NCBI RefSeq assembly: GCF_900184945.1
Contig: NZ_FXYF01000016.1
Location: forward strand, 1-64,000
Origin: Antarctobacter aquimaris
Lineage (GTDB): Bacteria; Pseudomonadota; Alphaproteobacteria; Rhodobacterales; Rhodobacteraceae
Direction of reading: 5' to 3'
DNA length: 64,000 bases
This document shows positions 8,757 to 17,331 of this stretch, in pieces; positions within the stretch are counted from its first letter, which is position 1, and every line of letters starts with the position of its first letter. The position numbers were made by a program, and so were the translations under genes. The notes below the pieces were generated by a model. The model searched no databases and was not told the DNA's origin. It worked only from the letters and a program-made list of their open reading frames with translations.

Positions 8757-10193
8757 ATGACCATTCGATTGATTTCCTCGACAACGACAGGCCTTGACGC
8801 CGATGCCGCTGGCGATCTCTGGATTCTCCGCCAGGGATTTACCCTTGGCAATGCCGGTGACGCCTTCGACTTCCTGGCCTTCACCAACGTCACCCTGCTG
8901 GTCGAAGGCACCGTCTATTCCGAAACAGATGCGATCGACTCGGACACCGGCTCGACCTCCAATACCGTTACGGTCACCGAAACCGGCTCGGTCTACGGCG
9001 ACAGCGACGGCATCGAGATGAGTGGGGACGGTCACAAGGTCTTTAATGCCGGCTACGTTGTCGGCGCAGGCGACCGCGGCATCCAGGTGCTCGGAAACAA
9101 CTTCAGCGTGGTCAACGACGGGACCGTCGTCGGCGAGTCGGACGGCATTTCGCTCGAAGGCGACAACGGCGTCCTGGTCAACAACGGCGCGATCAGTTCG
9201 GCGCCCTTGGACGGGCTCAACGTCTTTGGCGCCGGGAACCTGCTCACCAACACCGGCAAGATCACGGGCGGGCGCAATGGCGTCGAGTTCAATACCGCCG
9301 CGGCGGCGGTCAACACCTTGATCAACACCGGCACGGTCATCGGCGGCATCGCGGCGGTGCGCGGCGATTTTGGCAACGAGACCCTGGTCAACCGCGGCAG
9401 CCTGATGGGCGATGTCTTGCTGCAGGGCGGCACCGACAGCTACAACGGCAATGGCGGGATCGTCACCGGCACGGTCTTTGGCGGTGCGGGCAACGACACG
9501 CTGCTGGGCGGGGCCGAAGCCGATGCGCTCGATGGCGGCACCGAGGATGATCTCCTTGTCGGACGCGACGGCGACGACAACCTCAACGGCGGCGACGGCC
9601 TGGACTATCTCCTTGGCGGCGCGGACAACGACCAGATGAGCGGCGGCACCGGCAACGACACGATGAACGGCCAGGACGGCGACGACACCCTGCTGGGCGA
9701 CGCTGGCAACGACGCCATGACCGGCGGCGCCGGCGCGGACGAGATGCGCGGCGGCGCCGACAACGACACGATGAACGGGCAGGACGGCGAGGACCTGCTG
9801 GAGGGCGAGGCCGGCAACGACATCCTGCGCGGCGGCAACGGCGACGATGCCCTGGCGGGGGGCCTCGGGTTCGACCTGCTGACCGGGGGCCAGGGGGCGG
9901 ACAGTTTCGTGTTCCGCGCGCTGGCCGAAACCGTCGCGGGGGCCAACCGCGACCAGATCCTCGACTTTCAGCAGGGCCAGGACATCATCGTGGTGGCGGG
10001 TCTGTCGCCGGGTGTGTTCGAATTCCGCGGCACGGCGGGCTTCGCCCCCTCCGGCAACCCCGAACTGCGGCTGTTCGAAACCGCCACCGGCTCGACCATC
10101 GTGCAGTTCGACGCGGACGGCAACGGCACCATCGACGCCGAGATCCGCGTCGCGAATGTCACCGGGCTGACGGCCGAGGACTTCGTTCTCTGA
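8757..10193 (+). CDS. RTX calcium-binding protein with beta-solenoid N-terminus (array member 7)
   Basis: Predicted secreted protein of 478 aa, last of the array. GAAAGGGA lies 8 bases before the ATG. The N-terminal ~230 residues include NAGYVVG, NDGTVVG, NNGAISS, NTGKITG, NTGTVIGG and NRGSLMGD repeats. The RTX block GGADNDQMSGGTGNDTMNGQ and the C-terminal domain are almost the same as in the gene at 7024. The sequence between 9600 and 10193 differs from 7960-8544 at only a few bases. The downstream gene is an unrelated hemerythrin-like protein, so this is the right-hand edge of the family. Confidence 0.85.
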   Translation: MTIRLISSTTTGLDADAAGDLWILRQGFTLGNAGDAFDFLAFTNVTLLVEGTVYSETDAIDSDTGSTSNTVTVTETGSVYGDSDGIEMSGDGHKVFNAGYVVGAGDRGIQVLGNNFSVVNDGTVVGESDGISLEGDNGVLVNNGAISSAPLDGLNVFGAGNLLTNTGKITGGRNGVEFNTAAAAVNTLINTGTVIGGIAAVRGDFGNETLVNRGSLMGDVLLQGGTDSYNGNGGIVTGTVFGGAGNDTLLGGAEADALDGGTEDDLLVGRDGDDNLNGGDGLDYLLGGADNDQMSGGTGNDTMNGQDGDDTLLGDAGNDAMTGGAGADEMRGGADNDTMNGQDGEDLLEGEAGNDILRGGNGDDALAGGLGFDLLTGGQGADSFVFRALAETVAGANRDQILDFQQGQDIIVVAGLSPGVFEFRGTAGFAPSGNPELRLFETATGSTIVQFDADGNGTIDAEIRVANVTGLTAEDFVL

Positions 10194-10246
10194 CGGCACC
10201 TGTCCTGCGTGCGCGCGGGGCCCCTGCCCTGTGCGCCGCCGCAGAT

Positions 10247-10261
10247 TGTTACAGTGTAACA
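10247..10261. promoter_or_regulatory. Perfect palindrome, candidate operator
   Basis: TGTTACA-G-TGTAACA is a perfect 15-bp inverted repeat ending 22 bases before the start of the hemerythrin-like gene. Its form is like operators bound by TetR-family repressors. That link is inference, and no such regulator is encoded in the window. Confidence 0.5.
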
Positions 10262-10283
10262 GCCCCGCCATCTACGGGTCATC

Positions 10284-10847
10284 ATGACCCATGACATCGC
10301 AACCCGCAGCGGCCTGCCCGAAGAGATGCAGACCCTGCTCCGGACCTTGCCACGCGACGGCTGGCACAGGCATCCGAACCTCGCCGACAGCACCCGCAAC
10401 TGGATGAATGCCCATCGCGGCTTTCGCCAGCTGGGCGAGATCGTTCAGGACGAAACCGAGGCGTTTCTCGACGGCGGGCTGGGCGGTGACGCCTACGCGC
10501 GGCACCTGGCGCACTACGGCAACCTGCTGGTGCGCAACCTGCACGGCCATCACAGCTGGGAGGACCGCCGGTTCTTTCCCGAACTTGAGGCCGCCGACCC
10601 GCGCTTTGCCGCCGGGCTGGAGATGCTGGAGAGCGACCATGTCGCGCTGGACGCGCTGCTGGACCGCTTCACCCGGCAGTCGAACCGCGTGGTGCAACTG
10701 GCCACGCTGGACCCGACACAGATGGCCGAGGAGGCGCGCCCGGTGCGCGACGACGCCGAGGCGCTGCGCGGCTTTCTCGAACGGCACCTGACCGACGAGG
10801 AAGACCTGGTGGTGCCGATCCTGCTGCATCACCGCCTGCGCGGCTGA
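10284..10847 (+). CDS. Hemerythrin-domain protein
   Basis: A 187-residue cytoplasmic protein with the spaced His/Glu/Asp pattern of hemerythrin-like four-helix bundles: HRGFRQLGEI (~45), NLHGHHSWEDRRFFPELE (~90-107), LESDHVALDALLDRF (~118) and FLERHLTDEEDLVVPILLHH (~165-185). Such domains bind a di-iron centre and are used for O2, NO or iron sensing or storage. The exact role is not readable here. A perfect TGTTACA/TGTAACA palindrome just upstream suggests repressor control. The ribosome-binding site is weak. It stands alone between the RTX array and a minus-strand gene. Confidence 0.8.
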   Translation: MTHDIATRSGLPEEMQTLLRTLPRDGWHRHPNLADSTRNWMNAHRGFRQLGEIVQDETEAFLDGGLGGDAYARHLAHYGNLLVRNLHGHHSWEDRRFFPELEAADPRFAAGLEMLESDHVALDALLDRFTRQSNRVVQLATLDPTQMAEEARPVRDDAEALRGFLERHLTDEEDLVVPILLHHRLRG

Positions 10848-11068
10848 GGCGGCAGCGCACGGTGGCGCAGGACCGCGTTAACCGGGCGGTGGGATACCGC
10901 TGCCCGGTCGACCGAAGAACCGGATCAGCAGCGCCCCTCCCTCGGGGTCCGTTCGATCTGCGCAGAACGGGGCTTTACCGCCCCCTCGGGCCGGGATTGG
11001 CACCCCGGCGCGTTTGATCCGTTCCCGGCGGCCGCCGGCCTTCATCCTCCCGCAAGGGACGACAAAGC

Positions 11069-11100
11069 AAAACCGCCCCGAACCGTGAGGACCGGGGCGG
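11069..11100 (-). terminator. Intrinsic terminator of the SPOR/protease-like gene
   Basis: Read on the minus strand, CCGCCCCG pairs with CGGGGCGG (8-bp stem, 12-base loop) and is followed at once by TTTT. It lies 26 bases beyond the stop of the minus-strand gene ending at 11127. Confidence 0.75.
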
Positions 11101-11126
11101 CGTTCGGCGTGGCCGAAGGCGCGGTC

Positions 11127-12947
11127 TTACCAGCAGCTGACCAGCACCGTCATGTCGGCGGCCAGCGCGGTCAGGTCCTCGGGCGCCATGGGCGCCAGAT
11201 CATTGCGGGCCACCGGCTGGATGCCGTTGTCGCGCAGGAAATCGAGGATCATGCCCCCGTCGGCGGCAAAGTTCACCTGCTCGGGCAGCACGCGGCCGCC
11301 CTCGGTCTCGCGCGGCAACAAGAGGCCCAGAACCGAACCGCCGCTGTCGAACACCGGGCCGCCCACGTCGCCCGGCAGCACCGCCATGGCCAGCCGCTGC
11401 ATCCGTTCCTCGCCGCCCAGGCCGCGCAGGTCCTCCAGCGTGCCAAAGGTCAGCGTCGGCGCGGTCAGGATCCCGCCGAATGAAAAGCCCGCCACCGCCA
11501 CCTCGGACTGCAACCGCACGTCGCCCGACCGGAACTGCGCCACGCGGGTCGGCGCCAGCCGGTCCACCGGGCTCAGCACCGCGACGCCCAGCGCCTCGTC
11601 GGCGGCCAGCACGCGCATGTCATGCACGCCGTTCAGCGTAATCCGCTCGCAGTTGGCGACCAGCGGATAGGAGGTCAGCACCGTGCCGCGCGCCTCGACG
11701 AAAAAGCCCGAGGCGCTGTCCTTGGCGCGCCGCACCTGGAGGCCGGACACAAGGTCCACCGCCTGCCCCTCTTCGCTGACCAGCGCGGGGTCCAGCACGC
11801 CGTCCAGCCGGCGATAGCTGTCCTGCATCCGCTTGAGCACGCGGGCGCGGCGGTCCTCGTCGCCGGTGGGCCAGACAAGGGCAAAGCCCTTGACGTGGCC
11901 ATCGCGCTGGCCGACCTCGATATGGGTCACGATGCGGTCGTTCCGGCCGGTGATGATGAAGCCCTGGCCGTCCCGCTTGCGCTCGCCCTCGACGGGGACG
12001 ATCTCCAGCGTTTGCAGGATCTCGTAGAGGCCGTTCATCGTGGTCCGGTCGCCGGGCTGGCTGATCAGCAGCACCTGCGCGGCCAGGTCGGTCGTGGGCC
12101 TGAAAATGGCAAAGGGCGCCTCGTAGCGGACAAAGGCCAGCACGCCCATCGGCAGCTCCAGCGAGATGCCGGCGTTGGTGTCATCGACCCGCGCCAGCCC
12201 CATGCCCTCCAGCACGCCGTTGAACTGGCGCAGCAACTCCGCCCGCTGGCGGGTGGTCAGGATGCCGGTGGGCTCAAAGTTGTTGGCCGTCTGCCAGCGC
12301 TGCATCGACCCGCGCGTGCCCGGGCCAAAGGCGCCGTCGATGCCGCCGTCGTAGAACCCGGCCCATTTCAGGGCGATTTGCAGCGCGTCGCGCTCTTCGC
12401 GCGTCAGGCGGCTTTCGGAGATGCGCGCCTCCTGCGCGGTTTCCTCGGGGATGGCGTCGGGCGTCAGCACCGGCTGCACCTGCGGCCCGCCCGCGACCTG
12501 CACCGCCGGCGCGGCGGGTTGCGGCGTGGGCGTGGGCGCGGCGGCGGCCGCTGGTGCCGGCGCTGCCGGCGCGGCCTGCGCGGGCACCACCGGCCCGCCG
12601 GGCTGCGCGCCCACCGGGTAGAACTGCTGGGTGTAGGCGCGGCCCAGCTCGATGTAGCTGTCGGCCGGGATGCGCCGCGTGGCCAGCAGATCGTTCAGGA
12701 CCCGCTCGGCGTCTGCGCGCGTGTAGGGGCCCAGCGCCACGCCGTACCAGCCGCCGCCCAGCGAAAAGCCGTTCACGTTGTCCAGCTGGCCGGAATACTG
12801 CCGCACGCTGTCTTCGGCCGCGGCCAGCGACGTGCGCGCTTCGAGCTGGATGTAGACGGGTTCGTCCGTCAGCGCGGTGTCCTGGGCCATGGCGGCATTC
12901 ACCGTCAGCGCAATCGCCAGCAGGGCGCAAAAAAGTCTTTGTATCAT
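11127..12947 (-). CDS. Secreted SPOR / peptidoglycan-binding protein with degenerate trypsin-like domain
   Basis: A 606-aa exported protein. Residues 1-21 are a signal peptide (cut after AMA). Residues ~30-108 resemble a SPOR domain, which binds denuded glycan strands. Residues 118-165 are a Pro/Ala linker, 183-240 a PG_binding_1-like domain (LQIALKWAGFYDGGIDGAFG), and 405-575 a trypsin-like beta-barrel. The protease part seems inactive: the GDSGG motif reads GDVGG (526-530), so the nucleophile Ser is Val. The region that should hold the His reads SYPLVANC (426-433), and the Asp region reads LGVAVLS. I infer a periplasmic peptidoglycan-associated pseudo-protease. It diverges from glyQ and has its own terminator. 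Confidence 0.8.
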   Translation of the reverse strand: MIQRLFCALLAIALTVNAAMAQDTALTDEPVYIQLEARTSLAAAEDSVRQYSGQLDNVNGFSLGGGWYGVALGPYTRADAERVLNDLLATRRIPADSYIELGRAYTQQFYPVGAQPGGPVVPAQAAPAAPAPAAAAAPTPTPQPAAPAVQVAGGPQVQPVLTPDAIPEETAQEARISESRLTREERDALQIALKWAGFYDGGIDGAFGPGTRGSMQRWQTANNFEPTGILTTRQRAELLRQFNGVLEGMGLARVDDTNAGISLELPMGVLAFVRYEAPFAIFRPTTDLAAQVLLISQPGDRTTMNGLYEILQTLEIVPVEGERKRDGQGFIITGRNDRIVTHIEVGQRDGHVKGFALVWPTGDEDRRARVLKRMQDSYRRLDGVLDPALVSEEGQAVDLVSGLQVRRAKDSASGFFVEARGTVLTSYPLVANCERITLNGVHDMRVLAADEALGVAVLSPVDRLAPTRVAQFRSGDVRLQSEVAVAGFSFGGILTAPTLTFGTLEDLRGLGGEERMQRLAMAVLPGDVGGPVFDSGGSVLGLLLPRETEGGRVLPEQVNFAADGGMILDFLRDNGIQPVARNDLAPMAPEDLTALAADMTVLVSCW

Positions 12948-13130
12948 GGGTAGTGTCGACCTCTGGGTCCTCGAAACTCAATCCTGTCCACCGACCGACT
13001 CTTAACAGAAGCCTTGGGACATGCACGCAAAAAGGCTGTGACCCGCGCCCCCCTATCACATTGACCCCGACCCCGCCGCGCCCTATTCAGCCGCCAGCCC
13101 CAGACCCAGCGCCAGACAAGGAGCCCGGAC

Positions 13131-14060
13131 ATGGCCGAGAGCCCGCAGAAACCGCGCAGTTTCCAGGAGATCATCCTCCGCCTGCAAAGCTATTGGGCGG
13201 CCAGGGGCTGCGCGATTCTCCAGCCCTACGACATGGAGGTCGGCGCCGGCACCTTCCACCCCGCCACCACCCTGCGTGCGCTGGGCAGCCGGCCCTGGGC
13301 GGCGGCCTATGTCCAGCCCTCGCGCCGCCCGACGGATGGCCGCTACGGCGAGAACCCCAACCGCCTGCAACATTATTACCAGTTCCAGGTGCTGATCAAA
13401 CCCAGCCCGCCGGACTTGCAGGACCTCTACCTGGGCTCGCTGCGCGCCATCGGCATCGACCTCGCCCTGCACGACGTGCGTTTCGTCGAGGACGACTGGG
13501 AAAGCCCGACGCTGGGCGCCTGGGGCCTGGGATGGGAGGTCTGGTGCGACGGCATGGAGGTCAGCCAGTTCACCTATTTCCAGCAGGTCGGCGGGCACGA
13601 CTGCGCCCCCGTCTCGGGCGAGCTGACCTATGGCCTGGAACGCCTGGCCATGTACGTCCTGGGCATCGACCACGTGATGGACATGCCCTTCAACGACCCC
13701 GACGCGCCAATCGCGCTGAAATACGGCGACGTCTTCCGCCAGACCGAAGAGGAATACTCGCGCTGGAACTTCGACGTGGCCGACACCGAGGTGCTCCTGC
13801 GCCACTTCGAGGAGGCCGAGGCCGAATGCGCCGCCATCCTCGCGCAGGCGCAGGACGACCCCAAGACCGGCAAGCGCATCGTCATGGCGCATCCCGCCTA
13901 TGACCAGTGCATCAAGGCCAGCCACATCTTCAACCTGCTCGACGCGCGCGGCGTGATCTCGGTCACCGAACGGCAAAGCTACATCGGCCGCGTGCGCACG
14001 CTGGCCAAGGCCTGCGCCGATGCCTTCGTGTTGACCAGCGCCGGGGGGCATGTCGCGTGA
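13131..14060 (+). CDS. glyQ: Glycine--tRNA ligase alpha subunit
   Basis: A 309-aa alpha subunit of the bacterial alpha2beta2 glycyl-tRNA synthetase, which charges tRNA-Gly in the cytoplasm and holds the class II catalytic core. The start [19 protein letters not shown] and the segments [40 protein letters not shown] and [12 protein letters not shown] are typical. The length is normal for the family (about 300). The beta subunit gene follows after one intervening small gene on the same strand. Clear call from sequence. Confidence 0.97.
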   Translation: MAESPQKPRSFQEIILRLQSYWAARGCAILQPYDMEVGAGTFHPATTLRALGSRPWAAAYVQPSRRPTDGRYGENPNRLQHYYQFQVLIKPSPPDLQDLYLGSLRAIGIDLALHDVRFVEDDWESPTLGAWGLGWEVWCDGMEVSQFTYFQQVGGHDCAPVSGELTYGLERLAMYVLGIDHVMDMPFNDPDAPIALKYGDVFRQTEEEYSRWNFDVADTEVLLRHFEEAEAECAAILAQAQDDPKTGKRIVMAHPAYDQCIKASHIFNLLDARGVISVTERQSYIGRVRTLAKACADAFVLTSAGGHVA

Positions 14061-14091
14061 CCCGCCCCCTGCCCTGCATCGGAGGCCGCTC

Positions 14092-14628
14092 ATGAACGCC
14101 GGAAAACTCATGGCGGGCGCGATCCTCGCCTGCGGCCTGGTCGCGGGCGTGGCGATCTATTACCTCCAGGTCTACTATTTCTACGAAGAGGTCGTGCCCA
14201 ACGGGGTGGACGACGTCATGCTGACGCAGCTCGACGGCACCCGCGTGGCGATCCCCTACGCTGATTTCCAGGCGATCGACGCGGACAGCTCGCCGATCCG
14301 CTACCGCGCCTGCTTTACCACCACGCTGACCCCGGCCGAGGCCGCCGCCACCTATCAGCCCTACGAAGGCGCCGAGCCGCGCGTCGCCCCCGGCTGGTTC
14401 GACTGCTTCGACGCCGAGGCCATCGGCGATGCGATCGAGGCCGGCACAGCGCAGGTCTACACCAGCCAGCGCAACCGCGAATTCGGCATCGACCGCGTGG
14501 TCGCGATCACCGACGACGGCCGCGGCTACGTCTGGCACGAGATCAACGACTGCGGCGACAAGGCCTATGACGGCACGCCGCTGGGCGACGACTGCCCCGA
14601 CCGCGCCAGTTTTGAAAAGGATCGCTAA
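14092..14628 (+). CDS. DUF6446-like membrane-anchored protein between glyQ and glyS
   Basis: A 178-aa protein with one N-terminal membrane segment or uncleaved signal anchor (residues ~5-25) and an exported domain with several Cys residues (RYRACF, WFDCFDAE, NDCGDK, DDCPD). It most resembles the DUF6446 proteins that sit in this position in Rhodobacterales; that assignment is from memory. The frame is open from 14050, overlapping glyQ, but GGAGG six bases before the ATG at 14092 decides the start. Its TAA abuts the glyS ATG, so it is co-translated with the synthetase genes. Function unknown. Confidence 0.75.
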   Translation: MNAGKLMAGAILACGLVAGVAIYYLQVYYFYEEVVPNGVDDVMLTQLDGTRVAIPYADFQAIDADSSPIRYRACFTTTLTPAEAAATYQPYEGAEPRVAPGWFDCFDAEAIGDAIEAGTAQVYTSQRNREFGIDRVVAITDDGRGYVWHEINDCGDKAYDGTPLGDDCPDRASFEKDR

Positions 14629-16851
14629 ATGCCCGATCTGCTGATCGAACTCTTCTCCGAAGAGATCCCGGCCCGGATGCAGGCCAAGGCCGCCGAGGAC
14701 CTCAAGACGCTGGTGACCAACGGGCTGGTCGAGGCCGGGCTGACCTATGCCGGCGCCGAAGCCTTCTCGACGCCGCGCCGCCTGGCGCTGACCGTGCACG
14801 GGCTGACCGCAAACAGCCCCACCCTGCGCGAGGAACGCCGCGGCCCCAAGGTGGGCGCGCCGGACAAGGCGCTCGAGGGCTTCATGCGCGGCGCGGGCGT
14901 GACCCGCGACCAGCTGGAGGAGCGTGAAGACAAGAAAGGCGCCTTCTACTACGCCACCGTCGTCACCCCCGGCCGCCCCGCCGCCGGGATCGTGGGTGAG
15001 GTGCTGGAGCGGACCGTGCGCAATTTCCCCTGGCCCAAGTCGATGCGCTGGGGCGCGGGCAGCTTGCGCTGGGTGCGCCCCTTGCACCGCATCCTGTGCC
15101 TGATGACGACCGAGGCGGGCGACGAGGTGGTCGCCCTGGACATCGACGGCATCACCGCCGGGCGGACCACCGAGGGCCACCGCTTCATGGGCAACGGTCC
15201 CTTCGAGGTGACCAGCTTTGCCGACTACGAGACGCGGCTGAAGCGCGCCCATGTCATCCTGTCCGCCGAGGAACGCGCCGAGGCGATCTGGCACGAGGCA
15301 ACCAACCTGGCCTTTGCCCAGGGGCTGGAGGTGGTCGAGGACCGCGGCCTGCTGCACGAGGTCGCCGGGCTGGTGGAATGGCCGGTGGTGCTGATGGGCG
15401 CCATCGGCGCCGAGTTCCTGGGCCTGCCGCCCGAGGTGCTGCAAACCTCGATGAAGGAACACCAGAAGTTCTTCTCGGTGCGCAACCCGGCCACCGGGCG
15501 GATCGAGAAATTCGTCACCGTCGCCAACATCGTCACCGCCGACCACGGCGCCACGATCCTCGCCGGCAACCAGAAGGTGCTGGCGGCGCGGCTCTCGGAT
15601 GCCAAGTTCTTCTGGGAGAACGACCTGCGCGTCGCCCGCAAGCAGGGCCTAGGCGCCTGGACCGAACGGCTGGGCAACGTGACCTTCCACCACCTGCTGG
15701 GCTCGCAGCGCGACCGCATCGCCCGGATCACCGCACTGGCGCGCGAGATCGCGCCCATGGTGGGCGCCGATCCGCACCTGGCCGCGATGGCCGCCGATGT
15801 GGCCAAAGCCGACCTCAGCTCGGAAATGGTCTATGAATTCCCCGAGTTGCAGGGCCTGATGGGCCGCTACTACGCGCAGGCCGCGGGCCTCGACCCGGCC
15901 GTCGCCGCCGCCTGCCAGGAGCATTACGCCCCGCTCGGCCCCTCCGACACGGTGCCCACCGCGCCGGTGTCGGTCGCCGTGGCGCTGGCCGACAAGCTCG
16001 ACACGCTGACCGGCTTCTGGGCGATCGACGAGAAACCGACCGGGTCCAAGGACCCCTACGCCCTGCGCCGCGCCGCGCTGGGGGTGATCCGGCTGATCCT
16101 CGACAACGGTCTGCGCCTCAGCCTCGACACGCTGAGCGATGCGCAGATCCTGCGCCACCAGATCGACACCAACGGCGACAAGGCCGAGGCAAAGCTACGC
16201 GACGAACTGCTGGCCAAGATCGCGCAGCACGGCGTCTTCGGCTCGGCGGTGCGCGAACTGCTGGCGCGGTTGTCCGATCGCCCCGCCTGGATCGACAAGG
16301 TCGAACAGCACGAACCCGACCTCAGCGACGACCTGCGCGGCTTCATCCACGACCGGCTGAAGGTGCACCTGCGCGCCGAGGGCATCCGCCACGATGTGAT
16401 CGACGCCTGCCTTGCCATGCCCGGCAACTGCGACCTGACGCTGCTGGTGGCCCGCGTGCGCGCGCTGCAGGGCTTCCTCGGCACCGAGGACGGCGGCAAC
16501 CTGTTGCAGGGCTTCAAGCGGGCCAACAACATCCTGACCCAGGCCGAGGACAAGGACGGCGTCGAATACAGCTTTGGCGCGGACCGCAAGTTCTCCGAGA
16601 CCGACGAGGAACGCGCCCTGTTCGACGCGCTCGACGCGGCGCAGGCGCGCATCGCCCCGGCGATGGCGGCCGAGGATTTCGAGGCCGCGATGGAGGCCAT
16701 GGCGGCGCTGCGCGCGCCGATCGACGCCTTCTTCGAGGCGGTGCAGGTGAACACCGACAACGGCGTGGTGCGCCGCAACCGTCTGAACATGCTGGCCACG
16801 ATCCGCAAGACCTGCCTGCAAGTCGCCGACCTGACGAAGATCGAGGGGTGA
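14629..16851 (+). CDS. glyS: Glycine--tRNA ligase beta subunit
   Basis: A 740-aa beta subunit, needed with GlyQ for tRNA-Gly recognition and aminoacylation. It starts MPDLLIELFSEEIPARMQ, characteristic of GlyS, and includes FSTPRRLAL, KSMRWGAG, FLGLPPEVLQTSMKEHQKFF and LADKLDTLTGFW, with a DALR-like anticodon-binding region at the C-terminus. It is a little longer than the E. coli protein (689 aa), as is common in alphaproteobacteria. It directly follows the small DUF6446-like gene, with no gap. Confidence 0.97.
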   Translation: MPDLLIELFSEEIPARMQAKAAEDLKTLVTNGLVEAGLTYAGAEAFSTPRRLALTVHGLTANSPTLREERRGPKVGAPDKALEGFMRGAGVTRDQLEEREDKKGAFYYATVVTPGRPAAGIVGEVLERTVRNFPWPKSMRWGAGSLRWVRPLHRILCLMTTEAGDEVVALDIDGITAGRTTEGHRFMGNGPFEVTSFADYETRLKRAHVILSAEERAEAIWHEATNLAFAQGLEVVEDRGLLHEVAGLVEWPVVLMGAIGAEFLGLPPEVLQTSMKEHQKFFSVRNPATGRIEKFVTVANIVTADHGATILAGNQKVLAARLSDAKFFWENDLRVARKQGLGAWTERLGNVTFHHLLGSQRDRIARITALAREIAPMVGADPHLAAMAADVAKADLSSEMVYEFPELQGLMGRYYAQAAGLDPAVAAACQEHYAPLGPSDTVPTAPVSVAVALADKLDTLTGFWAIDEKPTGSKDPYALRRAALGVIRLILDNGLRLSLDTLSDAQILRHQIDTNGDKAEAKLRDELLAKIAQHGVFGSAVRELLARLSDRPAWIDKVEQHEPDLSDDLRGFIHDRLKVHLRAEGIRHDVIDACLAMPGNCDLTLLVARVRALQGFLGTEDGGNLLQGFKRANNILTQAEDKDGVEYSFGADRKFSETDEERALFDALDAAQARIAPAMAAEDFEAAMEAMAALRAPIDAFFEAVQVNTDNGVVRRNRLNMLATIRKTCLQVADLTKIEG

Positions 16852-16875
16852 GCGGCGATCCGGGCGTAGCCCGGC

Positions 16876-16896
16876 AAACTCTCCAGTGGAGAGTTT
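16876..16896. terminator. Hairpin after glyS
   Basis: AAACTCTCC-AGT-GGAGAGTTT, a perfect 9-bp stem with a 3-base loop, 24 bases after the glyS stop. It ends in TTT, so it can act as a weak intrinsic terminator. It shares the CCAGTGG centre with the hairpin at 16997. Confidence 0.6.
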
Positions 16897-16996
16897 GAGC
16901 CGCGAACGGGCGAAGCCCCGGGGCCGAAGGCATTTGACGGACCTGCGCCGTCGCGATCGTCGAAGGGACCGATGGCGCTCCGTTGGCGACCGCAGG

Positions 16997-17019
16997 CGAA
17001 ACGTCCAGTGGACGTTTCG
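16997..17019. repeat. CCAGTGG-centred palindromic repeat
   Basis: CGAAACGTCC-AGT-GGACGTTTCG, a perfect 10-bp stem. It has the same centre as the hairpin 100 bases earlier but different arms. I recall similar short palindromes as common intergenic elements in Rhodobacterales. Confidence 0.6.
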
Positions 17020-17331
17020 GTCAAATCACGGGCGCAGCCCCGGGCCGCATGCATCCGACGCCCCGCCTGCCCACCCGCGCCCATCGCGAGTCGGCCGCTG
17101 TCAAGGAGGCGTCAGCCCCGCGCGCAGCGCGGCTTGTCCTTGACAGGGGGCGACTCGCCTTACACTGGTCCGGGCGCTCTGAGGGCAGACCTGCCCCTCA
17201 GACGCCTCTCAGCCAATTCCCCCATCCTCCCCACAAGCCCTGCCCAAGACAGGTGCAGCCCCGGCCCAAGCCACGAGCGGGGGGCGCGGCGGCGCGGGGT
17301 GGGTGGGCGGGAGCGACGCCGCGCCCCCCCG

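Noticed and set aside
874-10271. Long minus-strand open frames opposite the RTX genes, up to 615 aa
   Set aside because: They mirror the GC-rich nonapeptide repeats, give monotonous Val/Ala/Asp/His-rich proteins without family features or ribosome-binding sites, and recur opposite every member.
11127-12947. Active serine protease (HtrA-like)
   Set aside because: The fold matches, but GDSGG reads GDVGG and the other triad positions are not conserved, so activity is not supported.
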